NCBI RefSeq assembly: GCF_965638725.1
Contig: NC_134951.1
Location: 31,379,746-31,443,745 of the forward strand
Reading direction: 5' to 3'
Length of the DNA: 64,000 nucleotides
Origin: Aptenodytes patagonicus
Lineage: Eukaryota; Chordata; Aves; Sphenisciformes; Spheniscidae
The notes under the pieces are model-generated. The model was not told the DNA's origin and did not search any database. It saw only the letters and a list, made by a program, of their open reading frames with translations. This document shows, piece after piece, positions 13,701 to 25,101 of the stretch (within the stretch, counting starts at the first letter, position 1; every line of letters starts with the position of its first letter). Position numbers and translations under genes: made by a program.

Positions 13701-16700
13701 AGCATCAAGTTTTTCTAGTTTACAGCAGCTAGATTTGTGTTGGCAGAATCGTTGGTATTTATATGCCACTTCATAGAACTGAAAGGCACAAAATTCAGGT
13801 AGTGTTAACTGGTACGCATTTTGTGTTTGGGTTTTATGATACTAGGAATTGTGGGTTATATCAGATGACTTCCAATAAAAAAAATTGAGTAGGTAGTGTA
13901 ATGTAGAATAGATGGAAATTCATCCTCTTGAATTCTGTGTGCTCAGAATGAAAGAATGTTCAGTGATAACTGATTCAGTACAGTGTGATGCTGTTTTAGA
14001 GACTGCGATTTGCATTGCGACATTAATTATTCCTGTTTTTTCCTTTTCTTTGCATATTGCGACTAGACCTGTTTATGAATCGTGACAACTTTTTGCTAGT
14101 TCGTACGCAAAAACAGTTGTTGAATTACTCTGTTATCTCAAAGTTGTTTTGAGGGCCTAGAGAGGCATGAAAAGTTTGTTTATTCTGTAGCTATCTAAAG
14201 CCCATCTTTTGTAGTACATCTTCATTACATTTATTTTTATGAATGTCAATAAAATACTGAAAACAGACCATACAAAACAATATTCCACTGCTGTGAGGAA
14301 CAGCTTCAAAACAGAAGCGCATACTGCTCAAAAATTACTGAAGGGTCCTAAATATTTCAGAGAAATACTTCAAAATTTTTAGAATTTGAAATGGAATACA
14401 ACATGTAAAATAACTAGCAATGTATCATTTGACTGTATTTTTTCATTTGGCTATTTAAGCAAGACTTTGAGACTGCTATTTACTAATTTTTTTTGAAGTT
14501 TTCCCAATGTGTTCAAAAGTAACTGTAGGTATTTGGCGGACAGATAAAGCAATCATAGAATCCTTGTTTCCTTATGAAACCAGGCTTAAAATACTGGGCA
14601 CAGCCAACACAAACTGTTTCTGGTTTAAGAAGTAGAAATGTGCTTTAAGCAGCAATTTTAGAAATAATGGTTTATGACTTATTTTTTGTGACAGAGTAAA
14701 GCAGCAGCGCTGATCAGAATCAGCACATCCATTACTTTAAGAATACATTTAAATATTTTTATTGAGGTAGAGTGTTAAGTTTATGTGCTCAAAAACAAAC
14801 TCCTGAAAAAGTTAGAAATCTATATGTATTTATGTCCTACATTGTCCCTATTATTATGGGAAAAGATTTGATGCATTTTTTTCTTTAACTCTTAGAAAAT
14901 CAGAATTACCTATCTTATTTAGTGTTGAAGGTCTGCTTTATAACTTGTTTAAATACATGCCTGATAAGTACTCACTGCACTGTAGGTGAAGTTAGACCGG
15001 CTGCTTGTGCGTTTGCTTTATGAAACTACTTGAAGCTTGGAAAATAAGAATGTATTCTTTTTTTCCTAGAGGGTTTCCTAATTGCAATCCTATTTTCTGT
15101 TGTTATATTTGTGGATTTCCAAATTCTATTATATGAAAGTAAATATAAACAACTTCCTGGTTTTTACAGACAATTGAAATGATTGAGAAAGAACAGAGGG
15201 AAGTTGAAAGAAGACCTATCACAAAAATTACTCACAAAGGAGAAATAGAAATTGAAAGTGAAACACCAATAAAAGAACAAGAGGAAGTTATGGAAATTCA
15301 GGTAGAAAAGAAAACATGGCAACACAGTGCATTTAGTTCATAGATAATATGGTTGTAAAGTGGTTTGTTTATGATTTTTTTTGTTCAGATCTGTAACTAT
15401 CTGTTAGGTCTGTTTTGAGTTTAATTTTTCTTTTAACCTCATTGACTTTCACTTCCAGGGCTGGTGTTTTTTTTGTTTTTTCCATGTTTTGTCCATGACT
15501 GTATGATGAATTCTGGCAATATATTGCCAGAATATATTGGAAAATATTCTAAATCTTATCTAAAATATATTTAGGAATACCAGTTCATTCTTTTAATGCA
15601 TTTGTAGATTTTGCAATAGCCTTTTAGGCTATACAGCTGAAGGGAGAGTTTTATGTCTGAAGGGAAGAAAATACCATAAAATATTTAAACAATATGAATA
15701 GCAATATTAGGAATATTAACAGAGGAAAAAAAGGCTAACTGAAATGTGTTTGACTTTTCTTAGGAACCTAATATAAAAGTATTTGAGAAGTCAGAGGAAG
15801 CTGAAAAAGATAAAGAAATAAATGAATCTGCATCTCCAGATACCACAAGTCAACATAAAAATCATCTCTTCGATCTTAACTGCAAAATCTGCATAGGTAA
15901 TTTTGAAAAACATGTCAACATAAATACATCATGCTTGTATCATGCTTTTCAGACAGAAGTCTCAGTATACCTCAAGAATGTAAATAAATGTGGGGTTTTT
16001 TTCCTAGCTTGCTGACAAAGATGTGGAAGCAGTGTTTTACTTCATAATTTACAAAAGAGTATTAAAATGATAGGCTATTGGCGTAAAGTTGTCTTCTATT
16101 TAAAAAAAAGAAGACTGCAGAGAAAGAAATCCCTTTAGTGGGTGTACATGCTATTGTTGATTCCTCATTTCTTTATCCTATGCCACTACAGTGGCAATAT
16201 TTATGCATAGTATTGTATAAATATATACAATGTATAAATTTATACATTATATAAAATGTTATCATTTCTTTATCCTATCCCACTTCAATGGCAATATGTA
16301 GTATTTTTGGTGTGTCTTCCATATCTTCAGAGGAAGTCCTCTTTTGTTTCTTTAATAAGAAAATAAAAACCATTGCAATTCATTCTCTGCAGGCCGAATG
16401 GCACCACCTACTGATGATCTTTCTGCGAAAAAAGTGAAAGTGTCTGTTGGAGTTGCACGGAAGCAGTCAGACAATGAAGCAGAGAGCATTGCAGACGCAC
16501 TTTCTTCAACATCAAGTATTTTAGCTTCAGAATTACTGGAAGATGATAAGCAAGACTCATCAAAATCATCATTCACACCTCTCCCAAAGTAATATAAACT
16601 ATAGAAACAGTATTTTTAAATGAAAGACGTTATTAATCTTGTTAAGCTATTATGACTAAAGTTAATTTTTTTTTAATGGCGTTTCATTAATCCATTTGTG

Positions 16701-19700
16701 TACTTGAAGTTGTACACCTCTTCTTAGGAATGGGGTTATCTGCTGGAGTAAATGATGCTATGCATTTATATAAATAATACTACATATATTGTTGTGGTTA
16801 CAAATGTATAATTACCACATTTTCTTTTGGGGAAGAGTAAACTACCTGACGTTTTCTGGTGCAACAAGGCCTAAAAAGGCAGCTGAGTTCATATTTAAAA
16901 AGTCAGAATATAGATTTCATATTGTATTTTGCTATTAAGTAACGTGGTATGTACAGTGCTGCAATTGAGTGAGTGTGTGTTTGTATATATGTATATATAA
17001 AGCTAGGGAGTTTGAGATTGCTCTAAACAGAGCATTTACACTGATAAATCAGGCTAGTTTCAAATCTCAAAGCAACACTTTTCTAGAAATGACAGTTAAC
17101 AGCAGCTTCTTTGATGTTTTGCCATATTTGCTGTCAGCTCTCTCTTCATTTTCTTCCGCGCTCTACTCTGCTACCCACTAAAGAGGGAATTGCAATTTGA
17201 GGCTGTTTTTTTTTCTGGTTTGAGGAAGGGATTGCTAGAAAAACATTGACTTCCAGTTATTTAGAATTGACCAGAGTTCGTGCTGAAATTCTGCCTTTAT
17301 CAGGACAGTGGGATCCTTTACCGAGAACAGTGGACTTTGTTGTTTGAATAGCTTGCTGAAGATTCAAAGTAGTCATTTCTAGTGTAGACAGAATGAAACA
17401 TAGGTTATTGTGTTACTGTAACAGCACATCTGGTACTACTGGGCGGATAGCTTAAAACTGCTAATAGCATGCCTAGAATATTTTGATAACAGCATTTTGG
17501 AAAATGTTGAAATGTGGCTGTAACCTTTTCCATGAGGAAACCCCCAGGCTGAGAAACACTCTCCTGTGAAAATTTAAGTCTTTCCGTTTATTCCTTGCAG
17601 CTGCTTTGTTGACAAAACTGAGGCTTTTTTTTGAAGGGGGGAAAAATGCTATTTTGTACAGTCGATGATATTGGAATTGGGAGGAGGCGCTCACAGAAGC
17701 TGTGGAAGTGATGCATGCGTGAGAAGAGATGAGGAGCCAGCTTGTGGGACAAGGGAAGGGGGATGCAGGTATTCAGGTGGTGGACAGGCAGTGTTGCAAC
17801 AAAATGTAGGAGCTAGGAAAGCAGGGTGAAGATAGGCCAGCAGGCAGTATGTCGTCTTCTCCTCCCCTCGCTGTGGCAGGGGAAGATCTTACTGGGTCTG
17901 CAGCACCTATATGTGTTTGTGTGTACTCTTCAGTAGCATTTAATAACTCTTGGACTAAGTAACTTCTCCATTCTCAAAAGATACAGTAGTGAACTAATGT
18001 GCTGCTTATCTGACGGTCCTTCATGTAACATATATCTACTCCACTGGAAGATGAGAAACATGGTTGTCTGCCTATCTCTTTTCATTGACCCTCAAGTATG
18101 TTTAACTGAAAAAGAAAATTCTTAATGACACATAATGTCTTTCACAAAGAAAGATTATGATTTACATGATCTTACATTGATATATCATGTTCTAAACAAA
18201 GTGGGGTTTTGTTTGTCTTTTTTTAGGTCAGAAACACCTGGTACTGTGGAATGTGAAAGTCTCTTTCTGGCACGCCTGAATTTCATCTGGAAGGGTTTTA
18301 TCAATATGCCTTCAGTGGCAAAGTTTGTTATTAAGGCTTATCCAGTTTCTGGCTCTTTCGAGTATTTAACGGAGGTACTTATATTTACTGCAAAGAATGA
18401 AAAATTCATGTATTAACTTCAGCAACTTGTTTACCTTGCAGGCTAATAGTAGTATAATGATGAAAGGCAGTGAAGCATGATCATTGTACTGAGTAAAGTA
18501 TTTGTGGGAGGACGTAGGTTAGGGTATATATTTGTAAGTAAAGTATTTTTCAGTTTGTCCTACATGGACCCATGGTTCATCAGTATTCAAGTTCTTTGAT
18601 ATATTTTAATATGTTTTGCTCTCATCTCACTATAAGATGTTTCTTGAGGATGAGCAGCAGTATTTCCAGAGCTGGTTTTATAAAAGTTGAACTGTTTTTT
18701 GTTTATTATGGAGAATCTTCTGTAGTATAAAGTAGCAGGGAAAGATAGGACAAAATTTGCTACTGAAATAACCACCTTGGTGGCATCCATTTTCTGAATT
18801 AGAGGTGGGAAAATTATAGCTCAGTTTTGAATTCAAAGCGTTAAACAAATAGATACCAATGTTTGGAAGAGAAGTGTCTACTGGTGGTTTCTGTTGACAG
18901 TGCAAGAAGTGTTCTCATCTTCTACAACAGAAACCTGTGTAACAGGGTTTCTTTTTTTGCCTATCTGATGGCATTTCTGCTCCTAACCTTCAATTGTAAG
19001 ACTAAATTGTCCCTAAAAAAAAAAAAAGTTTATGCAGTGTTCTCTTCAGTGTCTGAGAGGCAGGAAAAGGATGCAACTGCTTATAATAGTTGTCTTTGTG
19101 TCATAAAATAAAGATCAGAGAGCTCAAAAGGCTCAGTGTTACTTCTCGCCAGTGACACAGGATGCATCAGCTTTCTAATTAAACGGACTTAGGTCTTCTA
19201 TTAATGTGATTATCTTTAGTTTGCTGTAAATCTTCACTGAAGTGCAGGGCATGCAGTACCCTTTAATACTAAAGGATTTTTTACGAATATGGTGTGCTTT
19301 TCAAAACTCTTCTGCTTTATTTCAAAAAACTGTTTTTTCTTAGGTGTTCCTAAATGATTCTGAAAGTCTATTTTTGTTACTTGGATATTATTGAATTCAC
19401 TATTCACAAGATCAAGTTTATGTCTATACATGCACGTGTGTGTATGTTACGTTTTTCCCTCATGATTAAGATTCTGGAAGTTTATTATATTCCTTCATAG
19501 GTGTGGGGCTCTCATAGCAGTTTGATCTTACAGATAACTTGAGTGTTTCTAGAACACGGTACAGTTATGTTTGCAGTTAATGTTACTGAAATAAATAATT
19601 TTGGGGAAGGTATAGTGAACAGTATTGAATGATAACTAATTTAGTACAGATCATTAACTTTGCACTGAAAATCCTAATTTAAATATCCAAACCTTAAATG

Positions 19701-22024
19701 TAAATTAATTTGTTTCTACTGTTGTAACTTCTACTGATATTTTAAAATTATAATTTAAGAACTGTAAGAATGCAGTATGTTTTGAATATATGAAATAGAT
19801 ACTGGATGAAGGATTTACCACAATTTTTACATTGGATTCAGACTTCTGTTGTCCTTTCTCATAGGATTTACCTGATAGTATTCAAGTAGGTGGCAGGATA
19901 TCTCCTCACACTGTCTGGGAGTATGTAGAAAAAATCAAAGCTTCAGGGACCAAGGTAAGAATTTTAAGTATTGAAGGCTTGCTGTTTAACATATATCCTA
20001 TTCACCCTAAAGATTTTTTTTTTCCTAGAACATTTGTGAAATACATGACGCTTTAAGGATAGCTGACGGTTATGTTGAATGGGATGGATGGCAGCTGATG
20101 GCGTTTTTCTCACTATCTAACCTTAACCTGCCGTTTGCTGTTTGAGAATACTTGTATTCCTTTGAGACAGTAACTCATCGTGAATGTCTGGACACCACTT
20201 CACGTGTCTCAGGTGTTACCCTTTTGTTTTGGTACTGTTACAGTATGCAAAACCATCTCAATGGTCCTTTGCTGGACTTGTCCCACTGTGTGCAGGTTGT
20301 CCTTGGGCTGGGGAACCCAAAACTAGATAGTGTTCTCCAGATGCTCTCTCACAAGTGCTGGATAGAAGGGAATAATCATTTCCTTTGGCCTGCTGGCTGC
20401 TCCAGTTCTGACACCCAGCATGCTGTTGGCCTTCTTGGCACGGACGCGTTGCTGGTTCACATTCAGTTTGTCCACCAGGACCCCCGCGTCCTTTTATGCC
20501 AAGCTGCTTTCTAGCCAGTCAGTCCCCTGGCCTGTCCTGGTGCATGGGATTACTCCATCGCAAGGCGCAAGATTTTGCGTTTGCCTTTGCTGACCTTCAT
20601 GAAGGTCAGCCCATTTTTTTCAGCCTGCTGAGGTCCCTCTGAATGGCAGCCCACACTCTTCAGCATATCGACCACTGCCCCTACTTAGGTGTCATCTCAG
20701 TTTTGCAGAGAGTCTCCTGTCCCATCTTCCAGGTCGTTAATTAAGCCATTAAACAGCATCAGCCCCAGCATTGACTCCTGAGCTGGGCTTTGGTCGTAAT
20801 TCTGGGATCTGAATACTGGTCTTTCCCTAGTATTAATGGATGTCTCTGACACAATAGACTACAAAATAAAGCTTTCTAGTAATGTTAAGGGCGGGGAGGG
20901 GAATAATTACTTGGAAGCTGGCATGCTTCCCTAAAACTTGTTATTTAGCTGGCTGATAAAATGTTGGCTTTTCTGTCATGCACTGTAATTAATTTTTTTT
21001 ATACTAAATGCTTTTTATTTGTTTTCTCCAGTTTTCCTTAATTATTTTTGGCCCTGTTTCTGCTCCTTCTGTCTCCTCTGTTGTTCTCTGCATTCTTGAG
21101 GAGGCTTTTTCTCCTCCTCTGAACTGTGCTTTTAAATAAAGAGCAGTCACTAAAACAATTAAAACTTCATAGAAAAATGTATCTGACCATCTTTTTCTCT
21201 CTCTTCTTGTAAACAGGAGATCTGTGTAGTTCGCTTTACCCCTGTAACTGAAGAGGATCAGATATCCTATGCGTTGTTGTTTGCCTATTTCAGCAGTAGA
21301 AAACGTTATGGTGTGGCAGCCAATAACATGAAGCAAGTGAAAGATTTGTACCTCATCCCTTTAGGTTCCTCAGATAAAGTCCCACATCATCTTGTGCCTT
21401 TTGATGGGCCTGGTAAGTACAGCGTGGAATTTGGAACGTTATTATCGTAACGCTACTTAAAGAAGTTTACAACAGAAATATTTAAAAATGTCAGCTATTC
21501 TGTTCCAACATGTCACGAGTTTTCCGTAGTATTATATTACCTTCCTTGAAAAGACATTGATTTCCCATTGTAAGGTTATTCTGATACTTTAAAGTATTGT
21601 TGTCAAAAAAATTAGTGTGTGTAACTTTGTTTTATGTTTACTACATTCTTCTAACCCAGGTGGCTTTGTAGGTCACAATCTCGATAAATTCAGTGATGCA
21701 AGTGAACTATGATAGTAGTCATACTGAGATTGAAATTGATACTGTAACTTTAAAATAGTATTTTTTATTATTTGAAATGTACTAATTCCTTTTTTCTCAA
21801 GTGTTCCAAACTTACTTTAAAAAAAAAAAAAAAAAAAAAGACAGGCATGGAAAGTTTAAAAACCAGTCAGGCGAGGGAGAAAAGATCCAGAAATGTCTCT
21901 CAGTAGTTCTGCTTACACCTGAGTTATTTTGTATCAATTTATTTTGGTTTTAAAAAATTTGTGGATGATTTCTTCTTTTGAGATAGGCAGGGCCGAAACA
22001 AAGAGAGGATGAGCTACAACTCAT

Positions 22025-22060
<36 letters not shown>

Positions 22061-24809
22061 ACCTAAATTATACAAAACAAAATACATAGTGAAGAGATAG
22101 CTAATAGCATACCTTGAAACACAGTGCCTTCCTGGAATGAGGGAAGTGTTTTGGAAAGTCACTTTTGGTAAATCTTTGAAGAAGTATGTCTAACACAAAT
22201 TGATTTAGGCGGCTTTGTGGTTGCAAGTGTGCTATTTACTTTTTTTTTTCCTCTTGTGCTTTGCTACCACTGTTACCAGACTGTAGCTGTGTTAGACTAA
22301 CATGATGTTTAACTTCTGTGGTTTTTCTTATGTGACTAGGTGTCCTATATAACTGTCTTGTATTCTGTATTTGGAAGTTATAGTGGGCGATGTAGTACCT
22401 AAAGCAATTTTAATTTGTGATGTTTGAAGTCATAATTTTTATGTTGGAAATACATGTTTTGATTATTTTAAGTATTTTGTTTACGTTTAATGATAGAAAT
22501 TTCAAATGTCATAAAATGAATACTTTCTATAATATGTAAGAGTATGGGGGGTTATTTTTGTTAAAATGATTGCCTTAACCAAAACATAAGGAGATGATAA
22601 ATTGCTGTTACAATTTTGTACAGGGATTGAAATACATCGACCAAATCTATTACTGGGATTGATAATTCGCCAGAAAATGAAGAGGCAGATTACTGCTGTT
22701 GCAAGTGTTACTAGTAGTTTTGTGGATGAAGCTTCTGAAAGTACCTTGAGTAACTTGCCACCAGAGAAGAAAAGCAAGCCAAACAAACCTGAAGTCTCTC
22801 ATCATGAGTTGGCACTAGAAGAAGAAGAGGAAAATGATTTTTTTAATTCCTTCACAACTGTGCTACACAAGCAGAGAAATAAACCTCAGCAATCTAACAT
22901 AGAAGATGTTCCAGCAGTTATTGAACCGTTGGTGGAAAGTACCAAACATGAACCACCGAAGCCTCTCAGATTTCTTCCTGGAGTCCTGGTTGGATGGGAA
23001 AATCAGCCTTCTACTCTGGAGCTAGCAAATAAACCGTTGCCAGTGGATGATATTCTCCAAAGCCTGTTGGGTACGACAGGGCAGGTATATGAACACAGCA
23101 AGTCAGAAGCGAGTCCCAGTGAAGACATACCATTATTAAATGAACAAGCAACCTTAAAAGAAGAAAACATGGATGTTGCTGAGGTAACTACTGAAGTTAG
23201 TGAAGCGAAGACTGGTTTGGATGATCTACAAGAATCCGCTAATGCTGCTGTAACTGTGGATGCAGCAGCTGTAGGGACCTCAAGTTCTGCAAGAAGTGCT
23301 GGATCTTTGATAGGGCTGAGTCTTAAGGGAAAACCTCCAGATGTCTCCACAGAAGCATTTTTAGCAAATTTATCTGCTCAGTCACAGAATAAAGAAACTG
23401 AAGAAAGTAAAGAAAATGACCCAAAGCGGCAGTTACCCGACAAGGATAATGTTGCACAGGAAGTTAGAAGGACCACAAATTCGAGCTTTTCTTCTTCCTC
23501 ATCAAATGCAGGGAAAAAAACCAATGAGAACAGCGTTAATGTAGGCTCTGCCGAAGGTACCACTGCTAATACCTCTAAATCACCACCATTTATTAATCTT
23601 AAAAGAGACCCGCGACAGGCAGCTGGACGAAGCCAGCAGACTAATGCTTCGGAAAACAAGGAAGGAGACGTTAGCAGAAATGAAGACCGACAGAATGCTT
23701 CAGGAAATGATCAAATGGAACCGGAGAATAAACAGTCTTCTGGAGAAGTGGGCTTAAACCTGTATCAAAGTGATGCGCAAGCCAATGAGACGCAGTACAG
23801 TTCAACTGCAGCAAAAGCAGATAATGCAGGTGCATCACAAGTGGAAGATACCAAACACTCACAGGAAGATGCACTGATGCAAAACATTGAAACAGTGAAC
23901 TCATTTAGAAGAGGACCAGCACCAACTTCATCTCATTTTGAAACCGAAAACTCTTCTCGTTCTGAATTTATTTCCAAAGTCCCAAGCCCTATTACAAGTG
24001 GCAGCTTCTCATCTGTTAGACCTCCACAGCAGAATTTTCAGCATCCTAAATCTAATCCACCTGGATTTCAGTTTCAGGCTCCTGCACCTCATAACTTCCC
24101 TCCACAAAACAACCCTATGTTTGGATTTCCTCCTCATTTACCACCTCCGCTTCTTCCTCCTCCAGGCTTTGGCTTTCCTCAAAATCCAATGATGCCATGG
24201 CCACCAGTAGCTCATTTATCAGGTCAGCCACCACACTATGCCGGACCCATTGCACAAGGGCTACCAGTGGCTCACAAACAATCAAGATTTTTGGGGCCAG
24301 AAAATTTTTTTCAGAGTAAAGACAGTAGGAGACCAGAAAGACGCCACAGCGATCCTTGGGGCAGACAAGAACAGCATTTGGAGAGAGGGTTCAGTAGAGG
24401 AAAAAATGATCAACATAGACAAAGATTTTACAGTGAATCCCATCACCAAAAGAAAGACAGACATGAAAAAGAGTGGAACAATGAAAAATACTGGGAGCAG
24501 CAAGATTCTGAAAGAAATAGACGCCGAGACAGAAACCAGGAAAAAGACAGAGAGAGGAAGAGTAGAGAGGAAGGACAGAGAGACAAAGAAAGATTGCGAT
24601 CTCCACACAGTGATAAGGCTGCTGATGGAAAAAGCCCCAGAGAGACTAGAAATCTGGAAAAAAAGACAGAGAAGCCTAAAAGTGAAGAACAGGCTCATGA
24701 AAAAGATAAGGAGAGGGAGAAAGGCAAAGAGAAGCATAGAGAACGAGAAAGTGAAAAGAACAGAGAGAGACATAGGGACCACAGTGACAGAACTAAAAGC
24801 AAAAGGTAA
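7458..24809 (+). CDS. PHF3: PHF3, PHD finger protein 3, 3' portion (12 coding exons)
   Basis: Spliced coding sequence: 7458-7785, 8806-8983, 11408-11558, 11682-11838, 12850-12966, 15170-15301, 15764-15896, 16393-16588, 18227-18374, 19865-19954, 21217-21412, 22624-24809. Every intron is GT-AG and every phase matches, leaving 1,336 complete codons before TAA. The encoded order is second half of a C4HC3 PHD finger, TFIIS-like central domain, SPOC domain, then a disordered tail with proline-rich and RE/RD-rich parts. This is the PHF3/DIDO1 architecture, and the peptides match human PHF3 (about 2,040 residues) closely as I remember it. Known role: nuclear regulator whose SPOC domain binds Ser2-phosphorylated RNA polymerase II CTD and opposes TFIIS. 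The amino-terminal third, including the first zinc ligands of the PHD finger, lies upstream of the window. Confidence 0.95.
8806..8983 (+). CDS. PHF3: PHF3 exon: linker between PHD finger and TFIIS-like domain
   Basis: Acceptor TTTATTTCAG ends at 8805 and donor GTAGTG starts at 8984. The exon enters in phase 0 and leaves in phase 1. It encodes a low-complexity charged linker (ESGDGKNLSESRD..., then VIPRRSPEDKNEKISKES). There is no folded domain. It is poorly conserved in the family apart from the PRRS/EDKNEKI segment, and is assigned by phase and by similarity to the matching human PHF3 segment. Confidence 0.85.
11408..11558 (+). CDS. PHF3: PHF3 exon: start of TFIIS-like central domain
   Basis: Acceptor TTTGGTAG ends at 11407 and donor GTAAAG starts at 11559. 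The split glycine codon (G|GT) joins it to the previous exon. It encodes a lysine-rich stretch (EIKKKKNEKG) followed by KPSADQIRQSVKQSLKEIL, the first helix of the TFIIS central (TFS2M) domain. It leaves in phase 2, and the split AG|A arginine is completed by the next exon. Confidence 0.92.
11682..11838 (+). CDS. PHF3: PHF3 exon: TFIIS-like central domain, core
   Basis: Acceptor CTCTCACAG ends at 11681 and donor GTATGT starts at 11839. Entry is phase 2 and exit phase 0. The encoded helix set includes IPEERAAKVATRIERELF and KYKNKYRSLMFNLKDPKNN, the signature of TFIIS central domains (compare the KY+NK.RSL.FNLKD.KN pattern of TFIIS, DIDO1 and SPOCD1). In TFIIS this domain contacts the polymerase. 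In PHF3 it is thought to help competition with TFIIS. Confidence 0.95.
12850..12966 (+). CDS. PHF3: PHF3 exon: end of TFIIS-like central domain
   Basis: A 117-nt exon between TTCTTCTAG and GTGAGA, phase 0 at both ends. It encodes ILFKKVLKGEVTPDHLIKMS and PEELASKELAAWRQRENRH. The G.+.P..L..M...ELAS.E pattern closes the TFS2M domain. The exon keeps frame on both sides. Confidence 0.95.
13461..13474. repeat. Poly-A run, 14 nt
   Basis: Intronic A homopolymer following GGTCTAAAGG. It is simple sequence with no recognisable element around it. Confidence 0.9.
15170..15301 (+). CDS. PHF3: PHF3 exon: acidic/basic linker after TFIIS-like domain
   Basis: A 132-nt exon, phase 0 to phase 0, acceptor TTTTTACAG, donor GTAGAA. 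The peptide starts TIEMIEKEQREVERRPITKI and contains THKGEIEIE, a stretch shared by PHF3 and DIDO1 just after the TFIIS-like domain. The rest is glutamate-rich. Confidence 0.92.
15510..15533. repeat. 24-nt perfect palindrome
   Basis: The sequence around ATTCTGGCAATATATTGCCA and its continuation to 15533 reads the same on both strands. It is intronic, about 210 nt after the exon ending at 15301. No function is assigned. Confidence 0.9.
15764..15896 (+). CDS. PHF3: PHF3 exon: linker ending in DLNCKICIG
   Basis: A 133-nt exon, acceptor TTTTCTTAG, donor GTAATT, phase 0 in and phase 1 out. The first two-thirds is a variable charged linker. The end encodes HLFDLNCKICIG, a conserved CxxC-bearing peptide of PHF3 whose glycine codon is completed in the next exon. 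Confidence 0.9.
16165..16297 (+). repeat. 36-bp direct duplication at 97-bp offset
   Basis: The unit at 16165-16200 (TCATTTCTTTATCCTATGCC...) recurs at 16262-16297 with three mismatches (TCATTTCTTTATCCTATCCC...). The spacer is AT-rich and contains a 20-nt perfect palindrome at 16229-16248. It is intronic, just upstream of the 16393 exon. Confidence 0.9.
16393..16588 (+). CDS. PHF3: PHF3 exon: conserved linker before SPOC
   Basis: Acceptor TTCTCTGCAG ends at 16392 and donor GTAATA starts at 16589. Entry is phase 1 and exit phase 2. It encodes GRMAPPTDDLSAKKVKVSVG followed by VARKQSDNEAESIADALSST, almost the same as the human PHF3 peptide I recall, then an acidic/serine-rich stretch. No folded domain is evident. 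It sits directly N-terminal to the SPOC domain. Confidence 0.93.
18227..18374 (+). CDS. PHF3: PHF3 exon: SPOC domain, first part
   Basis: Acceptor TCTTTTTTTAG ends at 18226 and donor GTACTT starts at 18375. Entry is phase 2 and exit phase 0. The peptide includes LFLARLNFIWKGFINMPSVA and KFVIKAYPVSGSFEYL, the opening strands of the SPOC fold (W.G.I.M..V..F...A..VSG). In PHF3 this domain binds the Ser2-phosphorylated polymerase II CTD. Confidence 0.95.
19865..19954 (+). CDS. PHF3: PHF3 exon: SPOC domain, middle
   Basis: A 90-nt exon (30 codons, phase 0 to 0), acceptor TTTCTCATAG, donor GTAAGA. It encodes DLPDSIQVGGRISPHTVWEY followed by VEKIKASGTK, the conserved L...I.VGGRI.P..VW.Y...I segment of PHF3/DIDO1-type SPOC domains. 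Confidence 0.95.
20250..20790 (-). mobile_element. CR1 LINE, old diverged copy
   Basis: On the - strand the block reads as the 3' third of CR1 ORF2. On the + strand the complement of recognisable CR1 landmarks is seen (CACCCAGCATGCTGTTGGCC, CACCAGGACCCC, GAGGTCCCTCTG, CAGCATCAGCCCCAGCA). It has many substitutions and stops. The open frame on the + strand (20152-20514) is only its antisense. It lies in the intron between the two central SPOC exons. The boundaries are approximate. Confidence 0.8.
21217..21412 (+). CDS. PHF3: PHF3 exon: SPOC domain, C-terminal part
   Basis: Acceptor TTGTAAACAG ends at 21216 and donor GTAAGT starts at 21413. Phase 0 in, phase 1 out. It encodes EICVVRFTPVTEEDQISYAL followed by LFAYFSSRKRYGVAANNMKQ and VKDLYLIPLG. 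The basic SSRKRYGV loop and the YLIPL strand are diagnostic of this SPOC family. The basic loop lies in the region that contacts phosphoserines of the CTD. Confidence 0.95.
21819..22056. repeat. A21 run and T30 run flanking 187 bp
   Basis: A homopolymer of 21 A (21819-21839) and one of 30 T (22027-22056) enclose 187 nt of ordinary sequence in the last PHF3 intron. As inverted A/T tracts they could pair in the transcript. No transposon hallmark was seen at the ends. Confidence 0.9.
22624..24809 (+). CDS. PHF3: PHF3 last coding exon: end of SPOC, disordered tail, stop
   Basis: Acceptor TTGTACAG ends at 22623 and the split glycine joins the previous exon. 2,186 nt, stop TAA at 24807-24809. It opens with GIEIHRPNLLLGLIIRQK (last SPOC strand). 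It then shows NDFFNSFTTVLHKQRNKP (around 22833-22890), RFLPGVLVGWENQPSTLEL with LPVDDILQSLLG (around 22966-23073), and FINLKRDPRQAAGRSQ (around 23590). A proline/phenylalanine-rich part follows (FGFPPHLPPPLLPPPGFGF, about 24120-24180), then about 165 residues dominated by R, K, E, D, H (24310-24806). The tail is probably disordered. The Met at 22602 is in the intron and is not a start. Confidence 0.96.
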
Positions 24810-25095
24810 AAAGATGCAGGCAGCCTTTTAAAATCCTATTTAAATAAACTGTTAGAGTAATGTCGTAAAACTTTGTATAAAAAGAAGAAAAAAAAGCCTG
24901 CTAGGATTGTGCCATCTTTTTTATTCAGTGTTGGTGTTTTGCAGAAACAAGTCTGTGTTTTGGTACCACTCGATGTACCAATACTCATCCTTTTTTTCAT
25001 TATACCAACTATCGCTAGAAGTAGGAGTTTAATATTTTTAAAAGTTTTACATTGCTGTATATTCAAAATTTTAAAGATTTCTTTTATTAATATGC

Positions 25096-25101
25096 AATAA
25101 A
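25096..25101 (+). promoter_or_regulatory. Candidate PHF3 polyadenylation signal (AATAAA)
   Basis: Canonical hexamer 287 nt after the stop, preceded by TTAATATGC and followed by T-rich sequence. A second good candidate is AATAAA at 25366-25371. Assignment is inferred. Confidence 0.45.

Noticed and set aside
20152..20514. 120-codon + strand open frame in a PHF3 intron
   Set aside because: It lies largely in the antisense of an old CR1 copy and shows no other protein similarity.
24282..24782. 166-codon minus-strand open frame opposite the PHF3 tail
   Set aside because: Antisense of a purine-rich coding stretch giving an F/L/S-rich product. It is a shadow only.
24238..24831. 197-codon open frame overlapping the PHF3 tail in another frame
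   Set aside because: Caused by purine-rich low-complexity coding DNA. The lysine/arginine-rich product resembles no family, and the PHF3 frame through the same region is conserved.
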